From: Saprospiraceae bacterium
Lineage (GTDB): Bacteria > Bacteroidota > Bacteroidia > Chitinophagales > Saprospiraceae
Assembly (NCBI GenBank): GCA_022841745.1
Contig: JALHQW010000003.1
Location: 62,001 to 126,000 of the forward strand
Length of the DNA: 64,000 bases
Direction of reading: 5' to 3'
Made by a program: the position numbers and the translations under genes. Of the stretch, positions 9,774-17,870 are shown piece after piece (positions within the stretch are counted from its first letter, which is position 1; each line of letters starts with the position of its first letter). The notes beneath the pieces were generated by a model. The model was given only the letters and a program-made list of their open reading frames with translations, was not told the origin of the DNA and searched no databases.

Positions 9774-12236
9774 TTGATGCTTGCAATTATTGGCCTTCAA
9801 ATAAAATGTATCAAAGCGTGCTGCATTGATAGTGTTACTTTATTGTTTAACCATCAAAACTATTTTAGTATAAAAAAGCGATTATTGCTGATTGTAAGTT
9901 TGTTCCTTTTAATCGTTGTGTCGTGTAAGAAGGATGCATTTGATGGACAGAAAGAGCAAATCCAGTCAACCGATCAATCTACTTCTGGTCAAAATTGGGT
10001 CTCATCTGGCTTCAACACAGGGGACGCCTGCTTAGAAAACATCCCAAGCGAATTTGTTGTGCCCGATCAAAGAGCCATCACAAAACAAGTTTATGACCTA
10101 CTTCATTATTGGTCACCTTCGATTGGGGCCTACGGAAAACCGATTTGGGAAGCAACCGTGTCTTCTGTTGACATAGCTTCAAATACGTCCATCAATACTG
10201 TGCCCTTGGTAGATACTGTGACAGAGGCAACCATAACGTTGTTTGTGATTGAGTTCAAGGGCAACACATTCACTTACCGGTTTTTTGAGCGTTCTAAATT
10301 GGAAGAAAATTTGGAATTGGAATTTTCAGAATATGAACACGAAGGGGTTACCGGGACACTTACCAGTATTGAAATCCTTGAAGTGTTTACTGGGTTCGAT
10401 TATGCGCTGTTCTGCGGAATTGGAACAAGGGACGACGAGTCGAATTGTTACAATTTTAACTGCGGCTGGTGGAAAAAATTCCTTAGCGGAATAGGGAATT
10501 TCTTTGGTTGGTTATGGGCTAATGGGGTTAATCCAAATGCCAGTGGAGATGATGCATGGCCTGGTAATAATGTGGTTAGTGGGGGAGATGGCACATGGAG
10601 TGGACTGCCTTATGTTGTACCTCCGGGTGGTGGAACTGAGGTAGGCAACATTTTTACTGACGAGGACATCATCCATAACTACTACAACATGATTTGCCAG
10701 TGGTATGAAGGATATGACCCAGAAAGTGAGTTCAATGATATCCCCGCATCAATACTGCCTGGCGGCAGCTACGATGAGCTTCAAGCAAAAAAATGTTGCA
10801 CCTTGTCTGTTCTACAAGATGGTGGGAATCCAATGGACAACCCTGTTTTGGCAGATTTGCTCAGTGTCCCTGGATTATTTGACAACACGATTGCTACTTG
10901 GGTATGTGAAAATGGCAGCCCATTAGATGACAGTGAACTCGAAATGGTTTCGGTTTTCGTGGTCATGAAAACAGATGAATGTGGTGACCTAGCTTGGAGG
11001 GATTTCAAGCAGCTTTACCAGTGGGTTGTTGACCAGCCTTCAACATCTTCTTTAAACCGACAGGAAATGGCCAATGTAATTTGCTTAATAGGCATGTACA
11101 GCGACACCAATATTCCAAATGAGGACTTGTTGGAACTGATACTTGACAATAATTGTGAAACAGATGACCCGTATACTGACAATGTAAAATGTTTTAATGA
11201 TGCCTTGGTTGATTATGTTATCAACCAATTCCTCGACAATGAGAACTTTAGTCCAATGGCCCAATTGGCTGCCAACACACTTGAGCAAATACAACAGAAT
11301 TCTAATGGAGAGTTGACGCTTGCTGAACTGATTGATGTTCTGAATGCGTTTGAGTTGTACTTTGACAACCCAAGTGCTAATGAAGAAGCTTTGGTAAACA
11401 CAATGCGTAAAAATGGAATTAACCCTTTGGCGGCAAACACTCATGGTGACGCACTAATTGAAGAAACTGCCCCTCCGGCCCCACCATCCTCTCCTACTAC
11501 TCCAATGACACCAGCCGTTTTCTGGCAAAAAACAAATAGTATTAGACAGAATTTGAAAAATCAGTTCCCATCTCAGCATGAAAGAATCGATGATTTATTT
11601 GCATGCTGGGTTTTGGGACCAGCCTTGGAAGAAGCTGCTTTAAATTCTTTTGGCATACCTAAAAACTCAAAAAAGGTCTATACGAGAACCCCAGATGGCT
11701 GGACAAACCTCTATCTTATTGATGGAATTCCCCCTACGTACTTCCCTGTTACAATCGACCAACCTGTTTTGATTGAAATCAAAGGCAGGTTTAATTCTTT
11801 TTCTTTTGATTACAGTGGCCAACCAGGTCAACTGGCTGATTATCTTTTATTTCTGCAAGCAAATGCGTATGCCAATAACACGATTTGCCATGGTTTATAT
11901 TTGGTTCTACCTGAGAATGTAACTTTAGGTCAAAACATCATAAATGATGCAACATTGAAAAACGTTCCAATCTTTCATTCAACAGTTGAACTAGTAGATA
12001 ACAATGTTGACAATTTCAGAGTTAAGCCACTTGATGTTGTGAATATTTCATCGCTTGACAGAAGTGGTCATTTGTTCTCTTTTCTATCTGATGGCTTTTT
12101 CAATTGGGGGATAAGCCAAATGGTAGAAGATAAACTAGCTTACGACACCACTGAAATTGACTTTCAAAAGTGGGCTGACAGGTTTAAGAACTTGGTTTTG
12201 ATTCCAAATGAACCTGCAAGCTGCCCTGAAGATTAA
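9774..12236 (+). CDS. Large lipoprotein with possible nuclease-fold C-terminal domain
   Basis: A product of 820 residues with a lipoprotein signal: KKRLLLIVSLFLLIVVSC places the lipid cysteine at residue 51, so about 23-30 residues of the first-ATG reading are probably untranslated. A TTG at 9843 is an alternative start. Residues 55-560 are not recognised; they are acidic, with a glycine-rich stretch near 240-280 and scattered cysteines. Near residues 600-750 there is a PD-(D/E)XK-like pattern: TRTPDGWTNLYL (P640-D641-G642), then VLIEIKGRF (E668, K670), then GQLADYLLFLQANAY. This resembles restriction-endonuclease-fold toxin or holin-like domains, but a full catalytic set is not proven. The gene is visibly richer in A+T than its neighbours. 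A gene of unknown function follows 285 bp downstream and could be a partner. Confidence 0.6.
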   Translation: MMLAIIGLQIKCIKACCIDSVTLLFNHQNYFSIKKRLLLIVSLFLLIVVSCKKDAFDGQKEQIQSTDQSTSGQNWVSSGFNTGDACLENIPSEFVVPDQRAITKQVYDLLHYWSPSIGAYGKPIWEATVSSVDIASNTSINTVPLVDTVTEATITLFVIEFKGNTFTYRFFERSKLEENLELEFSEYEHEGVTGTLTSIEILEVFTGFDYALFCGIGTRDDESNCYNFNCGWWKKFLSGIGNFFGWLWANGVNPNASGDDAWPGNNVVSGGDGTWSGLPYVVPPGGGTEVGNIFTDEDIIHNYYNMICQWYEGYDPESEFNDIPASILPGGSYDELQAKKCCTLSVLQDGGNPMDNPVLADLLSVPGLFDNTIATWVCENGSPLDDSELEMVSVFVVMKTDECGDLAWRDFKQLYQWVVDQPSTSSLNRQEMANVICLIGMYSDTNIPNEDLLELILDNNCETDDPYTDNVKCFNDALVDYVINQFLDNENFSPMAQLAANTLEQIQQNSNGELTLAELIDVLNAFELYFDNPSANEEALVNTMRKNGINPLAANTHGDALIEETAPPAPPSSPTTPMTPAVFWQKTNSIRQNLKNQFPSQHERIDDLFACWVLGPALEEAALNSFGIPKNSKKVYTRTPDGWTNLYLIDGIPPTYFPVTIDQPVLIEIKGRFNSFSFDYSGQPGQLADYLLFLQANAYANNTICHGLYLVLPENVTLGQNIINDATLKNVPIFHSTVELVDNNVDNFRVKPLDVVNISSLDRSGHLFSFLSDGFFNWGISQMVEDKLAYDTTEIDFQKWADRFKNLVLIPNEPASCPED

Positions 12237-12297
12237 TGATTTATCATAATTCACACGTGTTTCATCAATTGGTTTTTGCAGCTAATTTTTAGCTTTA

Positions 12298-12327
12298 TTG
12301 GAAGTTATCTGGAAAAAAGTAATTTTG
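12298..12327 (+). promoter_or_regulatory. Bacteroidota-type promoter, TTG-N19-TAATTTTG
   Basis: TTG at 12298-12300 is followed after 19 bp by TAATTTTG (12320-12327), matching the TAnnTTTG -7 element used by the Bacteroidota primary sigma factor. It would give a leader of roughly 190 bases before the gene at 12522. No secondary structure that would explain such a leader was recognised, apart from an imperfect palindrome (AGGGTTTAAAACCCT) near 12437. Confidence 0.45.
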
Positions 12328-12521
12328 CAGTCTTCCAACTAACGCCAATTTGCCCAAAAACCTTTGATATGCAAGATGAAAAATGAAATTTTGGAAGTAG
12401 GTCATTAGAGTTTAAAGGTAATACGGTGTCAACAGGGTTTAAAACCCTACCTACGCTATGTATTTGGCTGACAACTTAATATGGCCTGCTTCCGAATATT
12501 TATTGCCCATAGAGCAAGAAC

Positions 12522-13514
12522 ATGATGAAGTTGAAACCTAATGCTATGACAAATTCCTTTTCAACAAAATCTGGCAAAACGCTTTTCTCACGTCAAATAA
12601 GTTCAGAAGACGCAGCCCTCCTCGTAAAGCAGAAGCAAGGGCAGTTGTTGGACGATTACTCAAGTGATATTTGCGAGTACTATCGCTATTTGCTAAACGA
12701 TGGCGCAGTGGTAAATATTCCCGCAGGCCCAGACGCTTACATCTACGAACCTTACGACGCCTTCATTGACCACATGGAGGAGACCTATATCGCCAAGAAA
12801 CTTTCCAAGGAACGCCCGTTTTTACTAACCAAGCGACTTGCCAATGGGAATTCTATCCAAGTTGAAAAAATATACGGCGATGAGATTGACCGTTTGAAAG
12901 CCCTGTCACAATACTTTGGTAATTCAAAGCAAGCGTTCCTGTTGCCAGATGGCCGGGTAATGGAAAACCGAAGTATTGAAACATATCTTTACCGAAATGC
13001 AGAGGACTATGAAGCCTTGACAGAGCACGTAAGAAACGCCACTAGGCTGAGCCATAAAATCAATAAAGGTGAATTGGACGGCGATATTTGGCTATATCCA
13101 TGCGCCTTGAACCCCTATGACACTGAATTCCCCGACCACGCAAAGGAACTGGCAAGCCGCTTACCCCGGTTGATTAACGCCCCCGAAACCCTTTTCAATT
13201 TTTCATGGGGCAGCTTGGTGGATATTGACTTCTACCTCTACAAAAACGTAATAAGCCAAGAATTTTCGGAACAAGTCTTCCTGCCGCTAATAGCCTATAT
13301 CGGGGAATCTTATATCAAGCAGAAAGGTGGCCAATGGGAGATGCAATACAACCATGCTTGTGGCGATTGGCTGCCCGATGTGCGGCAAGCCGACGGGGAG
13401 TTGAAAATGCTCTACTACCCCATTTCCATCATCCTGAACCCAGAAGAAGGGAAGGGGACTTATTATGCGCTGAGAGCGGCGTTTTCGCATATTGCGTCCC
13501 ATCCAGTTGACTGA
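12522..13514 (+). CDS. Hypothetical protein, possible immunity-like C-terminal domain
   Basis: A 330-residue protein without signal peptide or membrane segments, so probably cytoplasmic. Starts at 12522 or 12546 are both possible. I do not recognise the N-terminal half. In the C-terminal half, FNFSWGSLVDIDFYLYKN and then LPLIAYIGESYIKQKGGQWE resemble the motif (aYiGE...GGrW) found in several small families often linked to contact-dependent immunity or DUF3806-like proteins; this is a weak, pattern-level resemblance. It is downstream of the lipoprotein with a nuclease-like C-terminus, separated by 285 bp that contain a promoter of their own. A toxin-immunity relationship is possible but unproven. 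Confidence 0.5.
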   Translation: MMKLKPNAMTNSFSTKSGKTLFSRQISSEDAALLVKQKQGQLLDDYSSDICEYYRYLLNDGAVVNIPAGPDAYIYEPYDAFIDHMEETYIAKKLSKERPFLLTKRLANGNSIQVEKIYGDEIDRLKALSQYFGNSKQAFLLPDGRVMENRSIETYLYRNAEDYEALTEHVRNATRLSHKINKGELDGDIWLYPCALNPYDTEFPDHAKELASRLPRLINAPETLFNFSWGSLVDIDFYLYKNVISQEFSEQVFLPLIAYIGESYIKQKGGQWEMQYNHACGDWLPDVRQADGELKMLYYPISIILNPEEGKGTYYALRAAFSHIASHPVD

Positions 13515-13534
13515 AAACTGTTGACCCACAAGTT

Positions 13535-13542
13535 TAATTTTG
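13535..13542 (+). promoter_or_regulatory. -7 promoter element TAATTTTG
   Basis: TAATTTTG followed by C matches the Bacteroidota TAnnTTTG box and lies 19 bp before the ATG of the small secreted protein at 13562, giving a leader of about ten bases. A TTG at 13521 is too close to be an ideal -33 element. Confidence 0.5.
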
Positions 13543-13561
13543 CACAAATAAACTTCATTGA

Positions 13562-13930
13562 ATGAAAGCGCTTGTTGCTATCTTACTCATTGTTCCACTG
13601 CCCCTCCTCGCCCAGACCGACACTACCGCCCACCACAGCATGATAAAAGGCCTCATCAGCTACCGCAACGAGTTGATTGCCCGCAACCCAGAAGCCTTCC
13701 AGCGGATGTGGCAGTTGGAGCAGCTCTGGAACGAGCCTGACCAAGAGTCCGTGAGCGATTTTGTGATGAATGTGATTTTTGCAAACCAGCTTAACAGCAG
13801 GTCGCCCGAAAGAATCCTCAAAAAGTACCTGAAATATGTGCCGTTTTATGTAAACCATTGCCGAAAGGGGCTTCATCTTTGCAGCGGAAAAGCCAAGCCG
13901 CATTACAGCTCAAGAAGGTACGTTTTTTGA
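13562..13930 (+). CDS. Small secreted hypothetical protein
   Basis: A 122-residue product with a clear signal peptide (MKALVAILLIVPLPLLAQ/TD), so the mature protein is about 104 residues and exported. The mature part is helical and charged, with two cysteines close together near the C-terminus (HCRKGLHLC) that might form a disulfide or bind metal. No family is recognised. The gene ends 52 bp before the flavoprotein gene at 13983 on the same strand. Confidence 0.7.
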   Translation: MKALVAILLIVPLPLLAQTDTTAHHSMIKGLISYRNELIARNPEAFQRMWQLEQLWNEPDQESVSDFVMNVIFANQLNSRSPERILKKYLKYVPFYVNHCRKGLHLCSGKAKPHYSSRRYVF

Positions 13931-13982
13931 AAAAATTTCAATTTTTCAAGAAGCCCCCTGCTAAACAGTTGTTAATCCACCA

Positions 13983-15293
13983 TTGAAAGACGCTACCATC
14001 CATACACCAATTTGCATCATAGGCGCTGGCCCAGCAGGCACTTACGCTGCCTTGAACCTGGCCAAGCAGGGCATCCCCTCCCTGCTGGTTGACAAGGCCG
14101 TGTTCCCAAGGGACAAAGCCTGTGGCGAATCGCTCACCTCGGGCGTGGTGCGTTGCCTCCACCGCCTTGACGCCACGCTGCTCCAACAACCCGCTTTTAC
14201 CAAGTCGAGGCAAGTGGTGAACGGGGTCAGGCTGTACGCCTTCAATGGCAGGAATTTTCTCCTGCCTTTCCGGTCGGAGGCCAATATTGCCGCAGGCATC
14301 GAATCCAGCATCGGGATACGGCGGTTGGATTTGGACAATATCCTCTTGGATTATGCCAGAAAACACCCTTTGGTACAGGTCATGGAGGGCGTTCACATCC
14401 AGTCGGTCGAGCGGGTCGGGGGTGGATTGCTGCTCACCAGCAAAGACGATGGCAAACGGATACAGACCGAGCTAATCGTGGTGGCAAACGGCTACAACTC
14501 CCGCCTCGTCAAGCAGCTCACCGAATGGGACTGGGAGGACGAAACGGACGCTTGTGGCCTCACGGCCTTCTATCGGAACGTGGAGGGAATCTCGGATTCC
14601 GACACCGCCGAGGCATTCCTGCTGGATGAACTGAAAACCGGGGCGATGTACGTCATGCCCGTGGGAAAAGGGGTGGTGAACGTGAACATCGCCATCCGCA
14701 ATGATATCCGCAAACGCTACGACATCAACCTGCGGGAGACCTTGGCCGAGGTGCTGGCCACGCATCCCGTATTGAAGCAGCGCTTCGCAAACGCCCAGCC
14801 TTTGGGCAAGCCGATGGGCAGCGGCTACCACCTCGGCACCAAGAAAAGGCCCGTCAGCGGTGACAATTTCCTGCTGGTCGGCGATGCGGGCGGCTTCAAC
14901 GACGCGCTGACCGCCAACGGTATCGCCCATGCGATGGAGAGCGCCGAGATTGCCGTGCGGCACATCCTGAAAAATTGGGAAGCAAGGCAGTTTACGGCAG
15001 CGGCATTGAGGCAATTCGACAAAGACGTTTACCGGAAATTCCGACAAAAAAGGCAGTTGGGCTTCATGGCCACCCCCATGATGACACACCCCAGGCTGTT
15101 CAGGCGGTTCGCCAACCTCAGCTTTGGGCTAAGCGGCGGGAGCGAGACCCTCGGCAAGCTGATGTACGCCAAGAACGTCTGGCGGGTGCTGGCGTCGCCG
15201 GGCTTTCATTGGAGCTTGGTGAAAATGATTTGGGAGAAGGCCATGACCGAGCTAAGATCGAAGTTTCAAAAGCTGGGGAGTGCGGGGGCATGA
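13983..15293 (+). CDS. FAD-dependent oxidoreductase, geranylgeranyl reductase family
   Basis: A 436-residue flavoprotein. The Rossmann FAD-binding motif is at the N-terminus (residues 10-37, CIIGAGPAGTYAALNLAKQG), followed by the RDKACGES segment typical of the geranylgeranyl reductase/halogenase-like branch, and the second FAD motif LLVGDAGGFNDALTANGI near residue 300. Family members reduce double bonds of prenyl chains or act on lipids and quinones; the substrate here cannot be named. The start is a TTG at 13983: an in-frame stop lies seven codons upstream at 13962, and the next candidates would cut into the Rossmann fold. Its C-terminal 80 residues are basic and aromatic and might associate with the membrane. 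Confidence 0.85.
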   Translation: MKDATIHTPICIIGAGPAGTYAALNLAKQGIPSLLVDKAVFPRDKACGESLTSGVVRCLHRLDATLLQQPAFTKSRQVVNGVRLYAFNGRNFLLPFRSEANIAAGIESSIGIRRLDLDNILLDYARKHPLVQVMEGVHIQSVERVGGGLLLTSKDDGKRIQTELIVVANGYNSRLVKQLTEWDWEDETDACGLTAFYRNVEGISDSDTAEAFLLDELKTGAMYVMPVGKGVVNVNIAIRNDIRKRYDINLRETLAEVLATHPVLKQRFANAQPLGKPMGSGYHLGTKKRPVSGDNFLLVGDAGGFNDALTANGIAHAMESAEIAVRHILKNWEARQFTAAALRQFDKDVYRKFRQKRQLGFMATPMMTHPRLFRRFANLSFGLSGGSETLGKLMYAKNVWRVLASPGFHWSLVKMIWEKAMTELRSKFQKLGSAGA

Positions 15294-15316
15294 TAGCCTG
15301 CCCTTTTCACTGATAA

Positions 15317-15344
15317 TTGCCAATCCATCATTTTCCTACCTTTG
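15317..15344 (+). promoter_or_regulatory. Bacteroidota promoter, TTG-N17-TACCTTTG
   Basis: TTG at 15317-15319 and TACCTTTG at 15337-15344, separated by 17 bp, match the -33 and -7 elements of Bacteroidota promoters. The ATG of the NlpE-like lipoprotein follows 45 bp downstream, which supports the start at 15390 rather than 15342, which lies inside the promoter. Confidence 0.65.
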
Positions 15345-15389
15345 CCGCTAAATGGAAATCCCAATCATTTTCCTATTAAATTCAATCCA

Positions 15390-15899
15390 ATGAAAAAATC
15401 ATTTTACCAGTTTCTGTGCTTGAGCTTTTCAATAATTAGCTTCATAGCTTGCGGCAATGGCCCCAAAGGAACCCCTGCCGCCGAAGCACCCGCTGCACCC
15501 GCAACCGAAGTGCCAGCTGAAAAGCAAGTCATCGCTACCGACCTTCCAGAAGGCACTGGGGCCACTGCCCCGGCCCTTACACCTGAGCAGGCCTCCTACC
15601 AGGAATTCGCTGCTTTTTATGAAGGCATATTGCCCTGCAAGGACTGCGACGGCATCAAGACCTTCTTGCTGTTGAATGCCGATAAATACCGGAGCTATAC
15701 CATGAAGGAAGAACAGCTTGGGAAAAGCAATGCCCCAGTCATGGAGATGACAGGCACTTGGAGCGTACAGGACGGCATCATTTCCTTGGCCTATGGTGGC
15801 ACCATCGTAAAGTACAAAGGCAGTGAGAAAGGCCTGCTCCGCTTGGACGATAAAGGCAAGCCGATGGATGCCAACAAGTATTTTTTGAAGAAATTGTAA
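15390..15899 (+). CDS. NlpE N-terminal domain lipoprotein
   Basis: A 169-residue lipoprotein. The signal LCLSFSIISFIACGNG gives the lipid-modified cysteine near residue 21, followed by an alanine/proline-rich linker to about residue 65. The rest is an NlpE N-terminal beta-barrel-like domain with the diagnostic YEGILPCKDCDGI (CxxC pair) and a C-terminal strand set ending YFLKKL. In E. coli, NlpE senses surface contact and copper stress through the Cpx system; Bacteroidota homologues are widespread and their role is not settled. The usual Cpx partners are not nearby. The next frame downstream, overlapping by a few bases, holds an OmpA remnant. Confidence 0.85.
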   Translation: MKKSFYQFLCLSFSIISFIACGNGPKGTPAAEAPAAPATEVPAEKQVIATDLPEGTGATAPALTPEQASYQEFAAFYEGILPCKDCDGIKTFLLLNADKYRSYTMKEEQLGKSNAPVMEMTGTWSVQDGIISLAYGGTIVKYKGSEKGLLRLDDKGKPMDANKYFLKKL

Positions 15900-16129
15900 G
15901 TGGGGTAATTGAAATTGCTGGCCATACGGATAACGTGGGCAACAACGAGGCCAACCGCTCTCTCTCCGAAAAGCGGGCCGAGGCAGTGGCAAACTATTTG
16001 ATTTACAAGGGGATAAGCGCAAAAAAAGTGAGCGTAAAAGGCAATGGGCAAAGCAAGCCCATTGCATCCAATGATAATGAAAATGGGCGATTGGCGAACA
16101 GGCGGGTGGAGTGCCGGATAAATAGGTAG
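15890..16129 (+). pseudogene. Remnant of an OmpA C-terminal domain
   Basis: Translation in the third frame gives IEIAGHTDNVGNNEANRSLS, then KRAEAVANYLIYKGI and NENGRLANRRVECRINR, which is unmistakably the second half of an OmpA peptidoglycan-binding domain. The first half (the NSA/L..l region) is missing, there is no sensible start codon (only a GTG inside the domain at 15935), and the frame is closed by a stop at 15851. The fragment begins inside the last codons of the NlpE-like gene in another frame. It is best read as the 3' scar of a deletion that fused an OmpA-family gene to the end of the lipoprotein gene. If read through by frameshifting it would add a cell-wall anchor to NlpE, but there is no slippery site to support this. 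Confidence 0.8.
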
Positions 16130-16269
16130 CGGGTCAATAAGGTTGGAATTCAGGTGGCGACTTGAAGACGGCGATTGAATTGAGGCACTGTTTTTCAGGT
16201 TTAATCTCAACCAAAAAACAGGAGTTCGTGAAGGTTTTCGATTTAGGGGCCAAGACAAAGGCGGACAGT

Positions 16270-17808
16270 TCAATGCGCCACACAAACCTTCCCATATCGT
16301 ACCCTCCCATCAGGTAGTTTTATCGAAATAAAATAAATGCCCGACGGCAAGTCATACACTGGAAGGGTCATATCACTTTCGGTATCAGCAAAGAGAACCT
16401 TTCGCTGCTGCCCCGACAAGTCGAAAACGCTTATTTCCATGTACGCTTTACCACTAATAACTGGGACTTGGATATATACGACCTCGTTGGCAGGGTTAGG
16501 ATATACACTGACTTCCAATTCTTCCCCCGCTGACGGCATTTCCTCCGTACCGCTCACCAGCCCGCAGTACAGCGTATCTATACAACCGTCGTTGGTTACC
16601 TTGATGAGCCACACGTAGTCTTCCTGCCCTTTGGTCACGTAACCACCTGCCACGATGCTGCCGGAGGAGAGCACGCCCACGCCGCCGAGTACGTGCTTGT
16701 TCAGGAAATGCACGGGCATCACATCGGACGTATCCTGTCTGCTCCAGATGCTGTCACCTTCTGGCGAGAACTTCATGAGCCAGCCTCGGCCATAGGAAGG
16801 GCCGTTGTTGGGCAATGTCATGAAGGATTTTCCCGCACTTATATAATTGCCATCTATAGTGTGCTCAAAATCGTAGAACATTACTTCACTTGATAACGAA
16901 ACTCTATTACCATAATGCCTTGACCATTCCACGTTGAAATCCTCGTCGAGCCTTGAGAGGGTTGACTTGACAAGTTTAGTATTATTGGGTGGCAATGTTT
17001 CTGCAACGTACAAGCCGTAGGTCAATAACCCATCTTCTGCTGCCCATAATATGTCACGCAGATAGCCTATTTCCGGCTCCGGCTCCGAGTTCCACGTTTG
17101 GAGCACTTCTCCATGCTGGTTAATTATTTTTACACTGGATAATGAACTTGTTGAAGTTAGGCTTTTGATCAATGCGACAGCGAACATAGAGTCGTTTATC
17201 ATCTCAATATCGTTCACGGTTTCTGAAAAGGTCAAACTACCATGGGTGCTCACCCAAACCGCGTCACCAGCCAAGTTGATTTTGAGGATATATCCATTGG
17301 GCTGATCATTCCACCTATGATAGGCACCGAAAAGCAAATAACCGTCAGGTATTGAGATGATATCATTCAATTGATAGTTATGACCAGAAGTATCAGGGTA
17401 AGATTTGATAAATTCAATATTAAAGTCGTGGTCGGTTTTTAGCAGTACGGGGTACTCGAACAGATATGGCACCACGTTCATCAAATAGCCATTATCAGGT
17501 GTAGAGAGGATTGAACCCCATCGGATATGAAGCAGCAAGGGGTTTGGCCCACCAAACAATGTGTCGGGAACATGGGCAGCTTGCAGCAGACTACCCAGTG
17601 TATCAAACTTCATGAGCATAAGACCCCGCTCCCAATTGATTGTGTCCTTATAGCCAATGCCTAAAGTCACAATTGTGTCGTTCTCGACGAGTACCTTATA
17701 GACCTGTGAGTTCGGGTATTGCGTAATAAGCCGCAGGTTGAAACCTGGAGCTTGGGAGAATGCTTGTACTTGTCCTATGAAAAGTGCAAAAAACAATATA
17801 GCCTTCAT
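16270..17808 (-). CDS. Secreted protein with T9SS type A sorting domain
   Basis: A 512-residue product with signal peptide MKAILFFALFIGQVQAFSQ. The body (residues 20-415) has repeated short blades of the kind YKDTINWERGLMLMKFD...LGSLLQ and DGYLLFGAYHRW...ILKINLAGDAVW, which suggest a beta-propeller resembling secreted PQQ/delta-60-like proteins; no enzyme motif is visible. The last 80 residues are a type A T9SS sorting domain (VSVYPNPANEVVYIQV, then DLPSGIYFISIKLPDGR). It reads in the same direction as the next gene (17871-21035) after 62 bp; that gap contains an inverted repeat, AAAGGTAG with CTACCTTT. Confidence 0.8.
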   Translation of the reverse strand: MKAILFFALFIGQVQAFSQAPGFNLRLITQYPNSQVYKVLVENDTIVTLGIGYKDTINWERGLMLMKFDTLGSLLQAAHVPDTLFGGPNPLLLHIRWGSILSTPDNGYLMNVVPYLFEYPVLLKTDHDFNIEFIKSYPDTSGHNYQLNDIISIPDGYLLFGAYHRWNDQPNGYILKINLAGDAVWVSTHGSLTFSETVNDIEMINDSMFAVALIKSLTSTSSLSSVKIINQHGEVLQTWNSEPEPEIGYLRDILWAAEDGLLTYGLYVAETLPPNNTKLVKSTLSRLDEDFNVEWSRHYGNRVSLSSEVMFYDFEHTIDGNYISAGKSFMTLPNNGPSYGRGWLMKFSPEGDSIWSRQDTSDVMPVHFLNKHVLGGVGVLSSGSIVAGGYVTKGQEDYVWLIKVTNDGCIDTLYCGLVSGTEEMPSAGEELEVSVYPNPANEVVYIQVPVISGKAYMEISVFDLSGQQRKVLFADTESDMTLPVYDLPSGIYFISIKLPDGRVRYGKVCVAH

Positions 17809-17870
17809 AACCTAATTTATAAAGGTAGAAATAGGTCGGTTTTGCCTACCTTTTCCTACTGCCAGCTTTA

